Shown here piece after piece: positions 1 to 7,187 of a stretch of 64,000 nucleotides of DNA. Position 1 is the stretch's first letter; each line of letters opens with the position of its first letter. Source of the stretch: Streptomyces sp. NBC_00376 (GTDB taxonomy: Bacteria; Actinomycetota; Actinomycetes; Streptomycetales; Streptomycetaceae); the NCBI RefSeq assembly GCF_036077095.1, contig NZ_CP107960.1, forward strand, positions 4,774,001 through 4,838,000. The letters run 5' to 3'. The translations under genes were made by a program, and so were the position numbers. The notes beneath the pieces were generated by a model, which worked only from the letters and a program-made list of their open reading frames with translations, ran no database searches and was not told where the DNA came from.

Positions 1-125
1 AGAAGACCACGGCGACCGCCAAGAAGACGGCGGCGAAGAAGACGACGGCGGCCGCGAAGAAGACGACGACCGCCAAGAAGGCGACCGCGGCGAAGAGGAC
101 CACCGCGGCGTCCGTGGAGGACTGA
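1..125 (+). CDS. topA: DNA topoisomerase I, C-terminal tail (partial)
   Basis: Only the last 40 codons are in the window, and the gene begins upstream. The reading frame from base 3 to the TGA at 123-125 encodes a tail made almost only of Lys, Thr and Ala, with repeated AAKKTT-like blocks, ending in SVED. Actinobacterial TopA proteins carry such long lysine-rich tails, which help relaxation of supercoils by binding DNA, and in streptomycetes topA sits just upstream of the tmk fusion gene found next here. The catalytic core cannot be seen, so the call rests on composition and gene order. A histone-like Lys/Ala-rich protein is the main alternative. Confidence 0.72.
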   Translation, partial: KTTATAKKTAAKKTTAAAKKTTTAKKATAAKRTTAASVED

Positions 126-276
126 ACCGAGCGGCAGGGCCGAAACGTCCCGGGGGCCGGATTTTCCGGCCCCTTCGGCGTTCGCACGGGATTCCGGCAG
201 GGCGGGCCGGAAGCACCGGAACGGCTCGGGCGCCCATATGTTCGGACGGGGCCCACGGGGACCCTGCCGCTCCGGA

Positions 277-282
277 TAGGCT
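277..282 (+). promoter_or_regulatory. -10 box of a leaderless tmk promoter
   Basis: TAGGCT lies exactly six bases before the ATG at 289, and no Shine-Dalgarno sequence is present. This is the usual spacing for transcription starting at the A of the start codon. No good -35 hexamer is visible 17-18 bases upstream. Confidence 0.55.
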
Positions 283-288
283 GGGCGG

Positions 289-3200
289 ATGACGCGAGCC
301 GAGCAGCCAACGGTCGTGAGCCCCACCTCCGACACACTTGCCGCAGACTCACGCGAGCGCGCCGTACGAGCCCTGTTGCGTGTTCCCCCGCTGAAGCGGT
401 TGTGGAGCGCGCAGCTCGTCGGCAGTACCGGCGATGCACTCGCCCTTCTCGTGCTGGTGCTGATGTCGCTGCAAGCGGCGGTCCTTGAGGGCTCATTCGG
501 GACCGGGTACCGAGGCGCGGCCTTTGCCGTCGCCGCGGTGTTCGGTGCCCGGATCCTTGCCACCCTGCTCTTCGGAGCCGTACTCCTGGGGCCGCTGACG
601 ACGCTCACCGCGCCCGGCGGACCGCTGGACCGGCGGTGGCTGATGATCGGGACGGACGGGCTGCGGCTCGCGCTGCTGGTCGTCGCGCCGCTGTGGATCG
701 ACTGGATGCCCGACAAGGCACTCATGATGATCCTCATCACCGTCTTCGTCGTCGGCGCGGCCGAGCGCCTGTGGACGGTCGCCAAGGACGGCGCCGCCCC
801 CGCGCTGCTGCCCGCCCCGCCCCCCGAAGGCGCGACGGTACGCCCGCTGCCCGACCACCTCGACGCACTGCGCCGGCTCTCCGTCCGGACCGACTTCGCC
901 GCGATCCCGCTGGCGGCGGCCGCACTGCTGATCGCCACCCTCATCGGCAACCTGCTGGGCTCGGGCCTGGAATGGTTCTCGATCCACCAGGCGGCCCTCG
1001 GCTCGTACGTCGCGGCCGGGCTCTTCTCTGCGTCGATCTCCATCCTGTACTTCCTGGAACTGCCCGGTACGCAGACCCCGCGCCCGCGCTCGCCGCTGGA
1101 GGGCCTGCGACGGCCGTCGAGCGGCAGCGGACCCGACAAGGGCCGCACCGGATCCGTCCCGCTGGTCGTCGGAGCGTCGGCCGCCGTCGCCGGAGCCATC
1201 GCCGCGGCCGCCGCCGTCTCGGTGCTGCACGCCGCCGACCTGGGCGGCGGACCCGCCACCTTCGCACTGCTGATCCTCGGCCTGACCGGCGCCACCGGGG
1301 TCGGCATCCGGACCGCGGAGAAGGTGCTGCCCACCCTGTCGCGGCGCCGGCTGCTCTCGCTGGCCACCGCCGTCACCGGCCTCGCGCTGCTCGCCATGGG
1401 CCTCGTGCCGGACACGGCGACCGTGCTGATGATCGCGGTGCTCGCCGGTTACGCCGCGGGCGTCGCCGCCCACACCGGTCATGTCCTGGTCGACCAGGAG
1501 ACCGAGGAGTTCCGCCGGGCCAGGACCACCGAGCACCTCCAGGCCGTCGTACGGGTCCTCATCGCGCTCGGCGCGCTCGCGGGCCCGCTGCTGGCCGCCG
1601 CGATCGGCGCCCACCGGGTGGGCTCGGGCGACTTCGTCTTCGAGCACGGTGGAGCGGCCTTCACGCTGATGCTGATCGGCGCGCTGCTGCTGCCGGTCGC
1701 CGTGATCGTCCTCGCGAAGACGGACGACCGCTCCGGAGTGCCGCTGCGCCGCGATCTGCGCGAGGCGCTGCGCGGCGGCGACCCGGCGGTCGCCCCCGCC
1801 GCGACCGGTTTCTTCATCGCTCTGGAGGGCGGCGACGGTGCGGGCAAGTCCACCCAGGTCGAGGCGCTCGCCGACTGGATCCGCGCCAAGGGCCACGAGG
1901 TCGTCGTCACCCGCGAGCCGGGCGCGACGCCGGTCGGCAAGCGGCTGCGCTCGATCCTGCTCGACGTCTCGTCGGCCGGGCTGTCCAACCGGGCCGAGGC
2001 GCTGCTGTACGCCGCCGACCGCGCCGAGCACGTCGACTCGGTCGTCCGCCCGGCGCTGGAGCGCGGCGCGATCGTCATCTCCGACCGCTACATCGACTCG
2101 TCCGTCGCCTACCAGGGAGCGGGCCGCGACCTCTCCCCGACCGAGATCGCCCGGATCTCGCGCTGGGCGACGAGCGGCCTCGTCCCGCACCTGACGGTGC
2201 TGCTGGACGTCGACCCGGAGACCGCGCGGGAACGGTTCACCGAGGCCCCCGACCGGCTGGAGTCCGAGCCGCCGGAGTTCCACGCCCGGGTCCGGTCCGG
2301 CTTCCTGACGCTGGCCGCGGCCGACCCGACCCGCTACCTGGTCGTGGACGCGGGCCAGGACCCGGAGGCGATCACCACGGTCGTACGGCACCGGCTCGAC
2401 CAGCTCCTTCCGCTCTCCGAGGCCGAGATCAAGGCCCAGGAGGAGGCGCGCAAGGCCGCCGAGGAGGAGGCCAGGCGCAAGGCCGAGGAAGAGGCGGCCC
2501 GCAAGGCCGAGGAGGAGCGGCTGGAGCGCGAGCGGCAGGAACAGCTCGCCAAGCTCCGTGCCGAGGAGGAGGAGCGCAAGGCCCGCGAGCTGGAGGAAGC
2601 GCGCCGGCGCGAGGCCGAACGCCAGGCGGAGGAGGCCCGGCAGCGGGCCGAGGAAGCCCGTCGGGTGGCCGAGGAGGAGCGGGTCCGGCGGGAGGCCGAG
2701 GAGGCTGCCCGTGAGGCCGAGCAGGCCAGGCTGCGCAGGCAGGCCGAGGAGGAGGCGCGGCTGCGCAAGGAGGCCGAGGCGCTGCGGCTGGAGAAGCAGC
2801 GCAAGGCCGAAGAGGCGCTGCTGCGTGCCGAGGAGGCCCGCAGGCGTGCGGAGGCCGAGGCCGCCGCGGCGGCGGAGAAGGCCCGTGCGGAGGCCGCCGC
2901 TGCGGCGTCCGTGCCGGAGAGCGAGATCACGGTGCCGACGCCGATCGTCAACCCGAACGACGTGACGCAGCAGGTGCCCGCGCCGGACAGCTCGCCTTCC
3001 GACGAGGCCGAGACGGCGATGATCCCCAAGATCCACGACCGGTCCGGCCGTGCCGGCGGCTCCGGTGCGGCGGGTGCCGCCGACGAGACGACGGTTCTTC
3101 CCCCGGTACGGGAGACGAATCCGGCGGACCGTATTCCGCGGGGCATCTTCCGTGACGAGCGCCCGGTGGGCTCCGCGCCGGAGAGCGAGAACGAGCGCAC

Positions 3201-3411
3201 TCGCGAGCTTCCGCAGGTCGGCGGCTGGGAGGACCAGCAGCATCCGGAGCACCGGGAGCGCTCCGGCCGGCGTCCTCGCCCCGAGTGGGCCGAGGAGACC
3301 CCGCTGGACGATCTGCCGACGCTGGCGGACGAACTGCTGGGCGATCACCGCGACCAGCCGGACGACGAGGGCTCGGGCCGCTCGGGCCGGGGACGCCGCC
3401 CGCGCCGCTGA
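289..3411 (+). CDS. tmk: dTMP kinase fused to an N-terminal MFS-like membrane domain and a coiled-coil tail
   Basis: The 1040-residue protein makes dTDP from dTMP and ATP. Residues 35-480 are a multi-helix membrane region resembling a major facilitator half. The kinase domain follows from about 507 to 705: a P-loop (GGDGAGKS near 514-521), a TREPG motif and DRYIDSS near 596-602. Residues 710-890 are a long Glu/Ala/Arg coiled coil with repeated AEEEARRKAEEE-like heptads, then an acidic, Pro/Gly-rich disordered end. Ordinary dTMP kinases have about 210 residues, so four fifths of this protein is extra. The same fusion is known in streptomycetes. The start is supported by TAGGCT six bases before the ATG. 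holB follows 178 bp downstream, as in other bacteria where tmk and holB are neighbours. The role of the membrane part is not known to me. Confidence 0.93.
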   Translation: MTRAEQPTVVSPTSDTLAADSRERAVRALLRVPPLKRLWSAQLVGSTGDALALLVLVLMSLQAAVLEGSFGTGYRGAAFAVAAVFGARILATLLFGAVLLGPLTTLTAPGGPLDRRWLMIGTDGLRLALLVVAPLWIDWMPDKALMMILITVFVVGAAERLWTVAKDGAAPALLPAPPPEGATVRPLPDHLDALRRLSVRTDFAAIPLAAAALLIATLIGNLLGSGLEWFSIHQAALGSYVAAGLFSASISILYFLELPGTQTPRPRSPLEGLRRPSSGSGPDKGRTGSVPLVVGASAAVAGAIAAAAAVSVLHAADLGGGPATFALLILGLTGATGVGIRTAEKVLPTLSRRRLLSLATAVTGLALLAMGLVPDTATVLMIAVLAGYAAGVAAHTGHVLVDQETEEFRRARTTEHLQAVVRVLIALGALAGPLLAAAIGAHRVGSGDFVFEHGGAAFTLMLIGALLLPVAVIVLAKTDDRSGVPLRRDLREALRGGDPAVAPAATGFFIALEGGDGAGKSTQVEALADWIRAKGHEVVVTREPGATPVGKRLRSILLDVSSAGLSNRAEALLYAADRAEHVDSVVRPALERGAIVISDRYIDSSVAYQGAGRDLSPTEIARISRWATSGLVPHLTVLLDVDPETARERFTEAPDRLESEPPEFHARVRSGFLTLAAADPTRYLVVDAGQDPEAITTVVRHRLDQLLPLSEAEIKAQEEARKAAEEEARRKAEEEAARKAEEERLERERQEQLAKLRAEEEERKARELEEARRREAERQAEEARQRAEEARRVAEEERVRREAEEAAREAEQARLRRQAEEEARLRKEAEALRLEKQRKAEEALLRAEEARRRAEAEAAAAAEKARAEAAAAASVPESEITVPTPIVNPNDVTQQVPAPDSSPSDEAETAMIPKIHDRSGRAGGSGAAGAADETTVLPPVRETNPADRIPRGIFRDERPVGSAPESENERTRELPQVGGWEDQQHPEHRERSGRRPRPEWAEETPLDDLPTLADELLGDHRDQPDDEGSGRSGRGRRPRR

Positions 3412-3589
3412 TCCGTGCCGGCCGCCGGGCGGGGTGTCCCGTTCCGGCGGCCGGTTCCGGTGGGTTGGGATGCCTTGTTGCCGGGATTGTCAGACCCGTC
3501 CCCCACAATGGGAGTCGGATCGGGGAATCCGGATCGACAAGCAGCGACCGGCAACAACAAGCAGCGACGAGCAGGAAGGGCGGTGACCC

Positions 3590-4795
3590 ATGACCGTATG
3601 GGACGACCTGGTCGGCCAGGACCGGGTGCAGGAGCAGCTCGGCGCCGCCGCCCGGGACGCCGATGCGCTGGTCACCGCCCACTCGGCGGGGGAGCAGGTC
3701 CCTCCGGGGTCGAAGATGACCCACGCCTGGCTGTTCACGGGGCCCCCGGGCTCGGGCCGTTCCACCGCCGCCAGGGCCTTCGCCGCCGCCCTCCAGTGCA
3801 CCAGCCCGGACCGCGCCCTGGGCGGAGCACCCGGCTGCGGCTTCTGCGACGGCTGCCACACCAGCCTCATCGGTACGCACGCCGACGTCGAGGTGGTCCG
3901 TACGGACCTGCTCTCCATCGGTGTGAAGGAGACCCGCGAGCTGGTCCGCCGCGCCCAGCTCTCCCCGGCCGTCGGCCGCTGGCAGGTCATCGTCCTGGAG
4001 GACGCCGACCGCCTCACCGAAGGCGCGGGGAACGTGCTGCTGAAGGCGGTCGAGGAGCCCGCGCCCCGCACGGTGTGGCTGCTCTGCGCGCCCTCCCTCG
4101 AAGACGTGCTGCCCACCATCCGCTCCCGCTGCCGTCACCTCACGCTGCGCACGCCCCCGGTCGACGCGGTCGCCGACGTCCTGATCAGGCGCGACGGCAT
4201 CGACCCGGAGCGGGCCGCGTCCGCCGCCCGGGCCACGCAGGGCCACATCGGCAGGGCCCGCCGCCTCGCCACCGACGAGCGGGCCCGCTCGCGCCGCGCC
4301 GCCGTGCTCAAGCTCCCGTTGCGGGTCGAGGACATCGGGGGCTGCCTCAAGGCCGCCCAGGAGCTGATCGACACCGCCACCGACGACGCCAAGCAGGTCT
4401 CCGAGGAGGTCGACGCCAAGGAGACGGAAGAGATGAAGGCCGCGCTCGGAGCCGCCGCCGGGGGACGGCTGCCGCGCGGCACCGCAGGGGTGATGAAGGA
4501 GCTGGAGGACCGGCAGAAGCGCCGCAAGACGCGTACACAGCGCGACAGCCTCGATCTGGCGCTCACCGATCTGACCGGCTTCTACCGTGACGTCCTGGCC
4601 ATCCAGCTGGGTTCGCGGATCGCCATCGCCAACGCGGACGCCGAGGACGCGCTCGACCGGATCGCCCGTTCCTCCACGCCCGAGGGCACCCTGCGCCGGA
4701 TAGAGGCGGTGATCGCCTGCCGCCGGGCGCTGGACCGCAACGTGGCGCCGCTGCTCGCGGTGGAGGCGATGACGATGGCCCTGCGCGCGGGCTGA
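3590..4795 (+). CDS. holB: DNA polymerase III subunit delta prime
   Basis: This 401-residue AAA+ protein is part of the clamp loader, which places the beta sliding clamp on primed DNA. It opens with VWDDLVGQDRV, then a P-loop-like GPPGSGRST in which the usual Lys is Arg, as expected for a delta prime subunit that need not hydrolyse ATP. Four cysteines at about residues 70-90 (CTSP...CGFCDGC) form the zinc-binding module. Sensor 1 (RTVWLLCAPSLEDVLPTIRSRC) is clear. The ATG is preceded by an AAGGG-type ribosome binding site. The gene follows tmk on the same strand. Confidence 0.95.
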   Translation: MTVWDDLVGQDRVQEQLGAAARDADALVTAHSAGEQVPPGSKMTHAWLFTGPPGSGRSTAARAFAAALQCTSPDRALGGAPGCGFCDGCHTSLIGTHADVEVVRTDLLSIGVKETRELVRRAQLSPAVGRWQVIVLEDADRLTEGAGNVLLKAVEEPAPRTVWLLCAPSLEDVLPTIRSRCRHLTLRTPPVDAVADVLIRRDGIDPERAASAARATQGHIGRARRLATDERARSRRAAVLKLPLRVEDIGGCLKAAQELIDTATDDAKQVSEEVDAKETEEMKAALGAAAGGRLPRGTAGVMKELEDRQKRRKTRTQRDSLDLALTDLTGFYRDVLAIQLGSRIAIANADAEDALDRIARSSTPEGTLRRIEAVIACRRALDRNVAPLLAVEAMTMALRAG

Positions 4796-4860
4796 CACCA
4801 CGGCGGGGCGCGGCTGCCTGTCCGTGGGCGCCCCCGTCCGCCCGACCCCATCCGCACCTG

Positions 4861-4887
4861 CCGAGCCCACCGAGCCCACCGAGCCCG
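4861..4887 (+). repeat. 9-bp tandem repeat, three copies
   Basis: CCGAGCCCA is repeated three times (last base changed) in the 239-bp gap after holB. The rest of this gap holds no gene that I can support. Confidence 0.6.
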
Positions 4888-5022
4888 TCCGGCGCCCACC
4901 GCCCCCACTCGCGAATCCGTCGTACCGGCGGCCGATCCGCACCACCCCGTTCACGATCGCTCATTCATGATCGCGCGTTCACTCGTCCGGGGAGCGAATC
5001 GGGCGAGTCGTCACAGGGCGAC

Positions 5023-5028
5023 TACGCT
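5023..5028 (+). promoter_or_regulatory. -10 box of a probable leaderless promoter
   Basis: TACGCT lies exactly six bases before the ATG at 5035. A short GAGG touches the start codon, too close to act as a normal ribosome binding site. No clear -35 is seen. Confidence 0.45.
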
Positions 5029-5034
5029 CCGAGG

Positions 5035-6579
5035 ATGAACACCAGGCGTTCGCTCCGTATCCTCGCCACCACGCTCGGCACCGCCGGCCTTCTCATCTCC
5101 GGCTGCACCAGCGGCAGTTCGACGAGCGCCTCGCCCTCCACATCGCCCGCAGCGTCCGCGCCGGCCGTCCCCGAAGCGCTCAAGCCGTACTACGCGCAGC
5201 AGCTGAAGTGGCGGGACTGCGGCGTCGAGGGCTTCCAGTGCACCACGATGACGGCCCCGCTGGACTACAAGAATCCGGGCAGTGGCGACATCAGGCTGGC
5301 CGTCTCCCGCAAGAAGGCCACCGGCCCCGGTGAGCGGATCGGTTCCCTCCTGGTGAACCCGGGCGGACCCGGCGGTTCCGCCATCGAATACCTCCAGAGC
5401 TACGCGGGCGTCGGCTACCCGGCCCAGGTCCGGGCCCGGTACGACATGGTCGCCATCGACCCGCGCGGAGTGGCCCGCAGCGAGCCCGTCGTATGCCTCA
5501 CCGGTCCGCAGATGGACAAGTACACCCAGGTCGACCAGACCCCGGACGACGCGGCCGAGGTCACCGATCTGGACAACGCGTACCAGCAGTTCGCGAGCGG
5601 CTGCGAGGAGCACTCCGGCGAGATCCTGCCCCATGTCTCCACCGTCGAGACCGCCCGCGACATGGACATGCTGCGAGCCCTGCTCGGCGACGAGAAGCTG
5701 CACTACGTCGGGGCGTCGTACGGCACCTTCCTCGGTGCGACGTACGCGGGGCTCTTCCCCGCCCGGGTCGGCCGTCTGGTCCTGGACGGCGCGATGGACC
5801 CGTCGCTGGACGCCGTCGAGCTGAACCGCGACCAGACCGCGGGCTTCGAGACCGCGTTCCAGGCCTTCGCCGCCGACTGCGTGAAGAAGGCGGACTGCCC
5901 GCTCGGCACCACCTCGACCGCCGATGCGGCCACCCGCCTGAAGCGGCTCTTCGCGGACCTCGACGCCCGGCCGATCGCCACCGGCGACTCCCGCAGGCTC
6001 ACCGAATCCCTGGGCACCACCGGGGTCATCGCCGCCATGTACGACGAGTCGGCCTGGCCCCAGCTCCGCGAGGCCCTCGCCGGCGCCCAGAAGGGCGACG
6101 GCTCCGGCCTCCTGGCCCTGTCGGACAGCTACTACGAGCGCCAGCCGAACGGCACGTACGCCAACCTCATGTTCGCCAACGCCGCCGTGAACTGCCTGGA
6201 CCAGCCGCCCGCCTTCGCCGACGCAGAGGCCGTCACCCGGGCCGTCCCCAGCTTCGAGAAGGCGTCCCCGGTCTTCGGCAAGGCCTTCGCCTGGGCCGCC
6301 CTGAACTGCGCCGACTGGCCGGTCCCGCCCACCGGCACCGCCCACCGCATCGAGGCGAAGGGCGCCGCCCCGATCGTGGTGGTCGGCACGACCCGCGACC
6401 CCGCCACCCCGTACAAGTGGGCCGAGTCCCTCGCCGGCCAGCTCTCCTCCGGCACCCTCCTCACTTACCAGGGCGACGGCCACACGGCGTACGGCCGCGG
6501 CAGCGACTGCATCGACACGGCGATCAACACCTACCTCCTGGAGGGCACCCCGCCCACCGAGGGCAAGAAGTGCACCTGA
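5035..6579 (+). CDS. secreted alpha/beta hydrolase lipoprotein, tripeptidyl aminopeptidase (TAP) type
   Basis: This 514-residue protein probably removes short peptides from the N-terminus of extracellular substrates. It starts with a lipoprotein signal peptide (MNTRRSLRILATTLG, lipobox LISGC with the lipidated Cys at 24) and a Ser/Thr/Ala linker. The hydrolase fold shows the oxyanion segment LLVNPGGPGGSA and the nucleophile elbow GASYG (Ser228). The C-terminal TAP-like part has VVGTTRDPATPY (Asp455) and GDGHTAYG (His483), which complete a Ser-Asp-His triad. The Streptomyces SlpD/SlpE and Tap proteases have this architecture. It stands alone, upstream of a tRNA gene. Substrate preference cannot be read from the sequence. 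Confidence 0.88.
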   Translation: MNTRRSLRILATTLGTAGLLISGCTSGSSTSASPSTSPAASAPAVPEALKPYYAQQLKWRDCGVEGFQCTTMTAPLDYKNPGSGDIRLAVSRKKATGPGERIGSLLVNPGGPGGSAIEYLQSYAGVGYPAQVRARYDMVAIDPRGVARSEPVVCLTGPQMDKYTQVDQTPDDAAEVTDLDNAYQQFASGCEEHSGEILPHVSTVETARDMDMLRALLGDEKLHYVGASYGTFLGATYAGLFPARVGRLVLDGAMDPSLDAVELNRDQTAGFETAFQAFAADCVKKADCPLGTTSTADAATRLKRLFADLDARPIATGDSRRLTESLGTTGVIAAMYDESAWPQLREALAGAQKGDGSGLLALSDSYYERQPNGTYANLMFANAAVNCLDQPPAFADAEAVTRAVPSFEKASPVFGKAFAWAALNCADWPVPPTGTAHRIEAKGAAPIVVVGTTRDPATPYKWAESLAGQLSSGTLLTYQGDGHTAYGRGSDCIDTAINTYLLEGTPPTEGKKCT

Positions 6580-6697
6580 CCACCCCACCGCGCCACTGAC
6601 CTGCGAAAACGGCTCGGAGCGAGGCTGGTACGGAGCACCCCCGGAAACTGTGTAGACTTGGCGACGCTGCTGATCGCACCATGGTGCGACAGGGCGC

Positions 6698-6774
6698 GCC
6701 GCCTTAGCTCAGTTGGCCAGAGCAACGCACTCGTAATGCGTAGGTCTCGGGTTCGAATCCCGAAGGCGGCTCCA
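6698..6774 (+). tRNA. tRNA-Thr (anticodon CGT), CCA encoded
   Basis: The acceptor stem pairs GCCGCCT (6698-6704) with AGGCGGC (6764-6770). The anticodon arm is ACGCA/TGCGT around the loop CTCGTAA, giving anticodon CGT at 6732-6734, which reads ACG (Thr). The T arm is the usual GGGTTCGAATCCC. The 3' CCA (6772-6774) is encoded. The 3' half from the anticodon loop onward is repeated at 16375-16419. Confidence 0.96.
6730..6773 (+). repeat. left copy of an att-like direct repeat (3' half of tRNA-Thr)
   Basis: Bases from the anticodon loop to the end of the acceptor stem match 16375-16419 with one substitution (A to G) and one inserted G. The 3' half of a tRNA gene is a classic integration core, because insertion there restores the tRNA. 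The copy here belongs to the intact tRNA. Confidence 0.75.
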
Positions 6775-6779
6775 TGGTG

Positions 6780-6816
6780 AACCCCAGGTCAGATCTTTGA
6801 CCTGGGGTTTCTTCTT
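6780..6816 (+). terminator. Rho-independent terminator after tRNA-Thr
   Basis: A perfect 12-bp stem (AACCCCAGGTCA and TGACCTGGGGTT, loop GATCTT) is followed directly by TCTTCTTTC. It starts six bases after the encoded CCA and fits termination of the tRNA transcript. Confidence 0.85.
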
Positions 6817-6819
6817 TCG

Positions 6820-7074
6820 TTGACCTTGAAATTCGGGCTAAACGGACACGTGTGGCCGGTGCTTGCTGCGGGCTTCACGCACGGCGACGGCACCGCGATG
6901 GAGGGGAAGGACACCGAGCGGCTGCTGTGGAGGTTCTGGCGCGCCGGCCGCGAACTCGGCTGCCTGGAGCCGGAACGGTCCATCGACGCCCCGATCTCCC
7001 TGTCCGCCACCAGCCGCCCGGCCGCTCTCGCCACCCTCCGCCTCCTGGTCGAGGGCCCATGCGAACGCAGCTGA
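6820..7074 (+). other. short open frame of unknown nature, possible gene remnant
   Basis: An 84-codon frame runs from a TTG just after the tRNA terminator to a TGA at 7072-7074. Its middle (ERLLWRFWRAGRELGCLEPE) looks protein-like, but I recognise no family. There is no ribosome binding site, because the frame begins in the terminator's T-rich tail. It could be the decayed end of a gene from a former mobile element at this tRNA, or chance. It is not part of an integrase motif that I know. The 113 bp between it and the SARP stop at 7188 hold nothing I recognise. Confidence 0.2.
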
Positions 7075-7187
7075 GCGCGCCTCAGCGGGTTGTCAGGTCG
7101 GCGTCGGTGAAGCGTCGCATCACTGGGTGCGAGGGTGGTCCAGGAGTACTGCGCCGTCGGAAGGTGCGCGAGCCGGAACCGGCGAGA

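Noticed and set aside
493..3348. Long minus-strand open frame antiparallel to tmk
   Set aside because: It mirrors the tmk codon pattern in very GC-rich DNA, has low-complexity Leu/Gly/Arg composition and no motif; tmk on the plus strand has clear domains.
6789..7034. AfsS-like small protein gene downstream of the SARP
   Set aside because: The minus-strand frame has no AfsS-type repeats and overlaps the tRNA terminator region; composition is not gene-like.
6775..7187. Integrase or excisionase next to the tRNA-Thr
   Set aside because: No tyrosine-recombinase R-HxxR-Y pattern or serine-recombinase motif was seen on either strand here or in 15954-16375.
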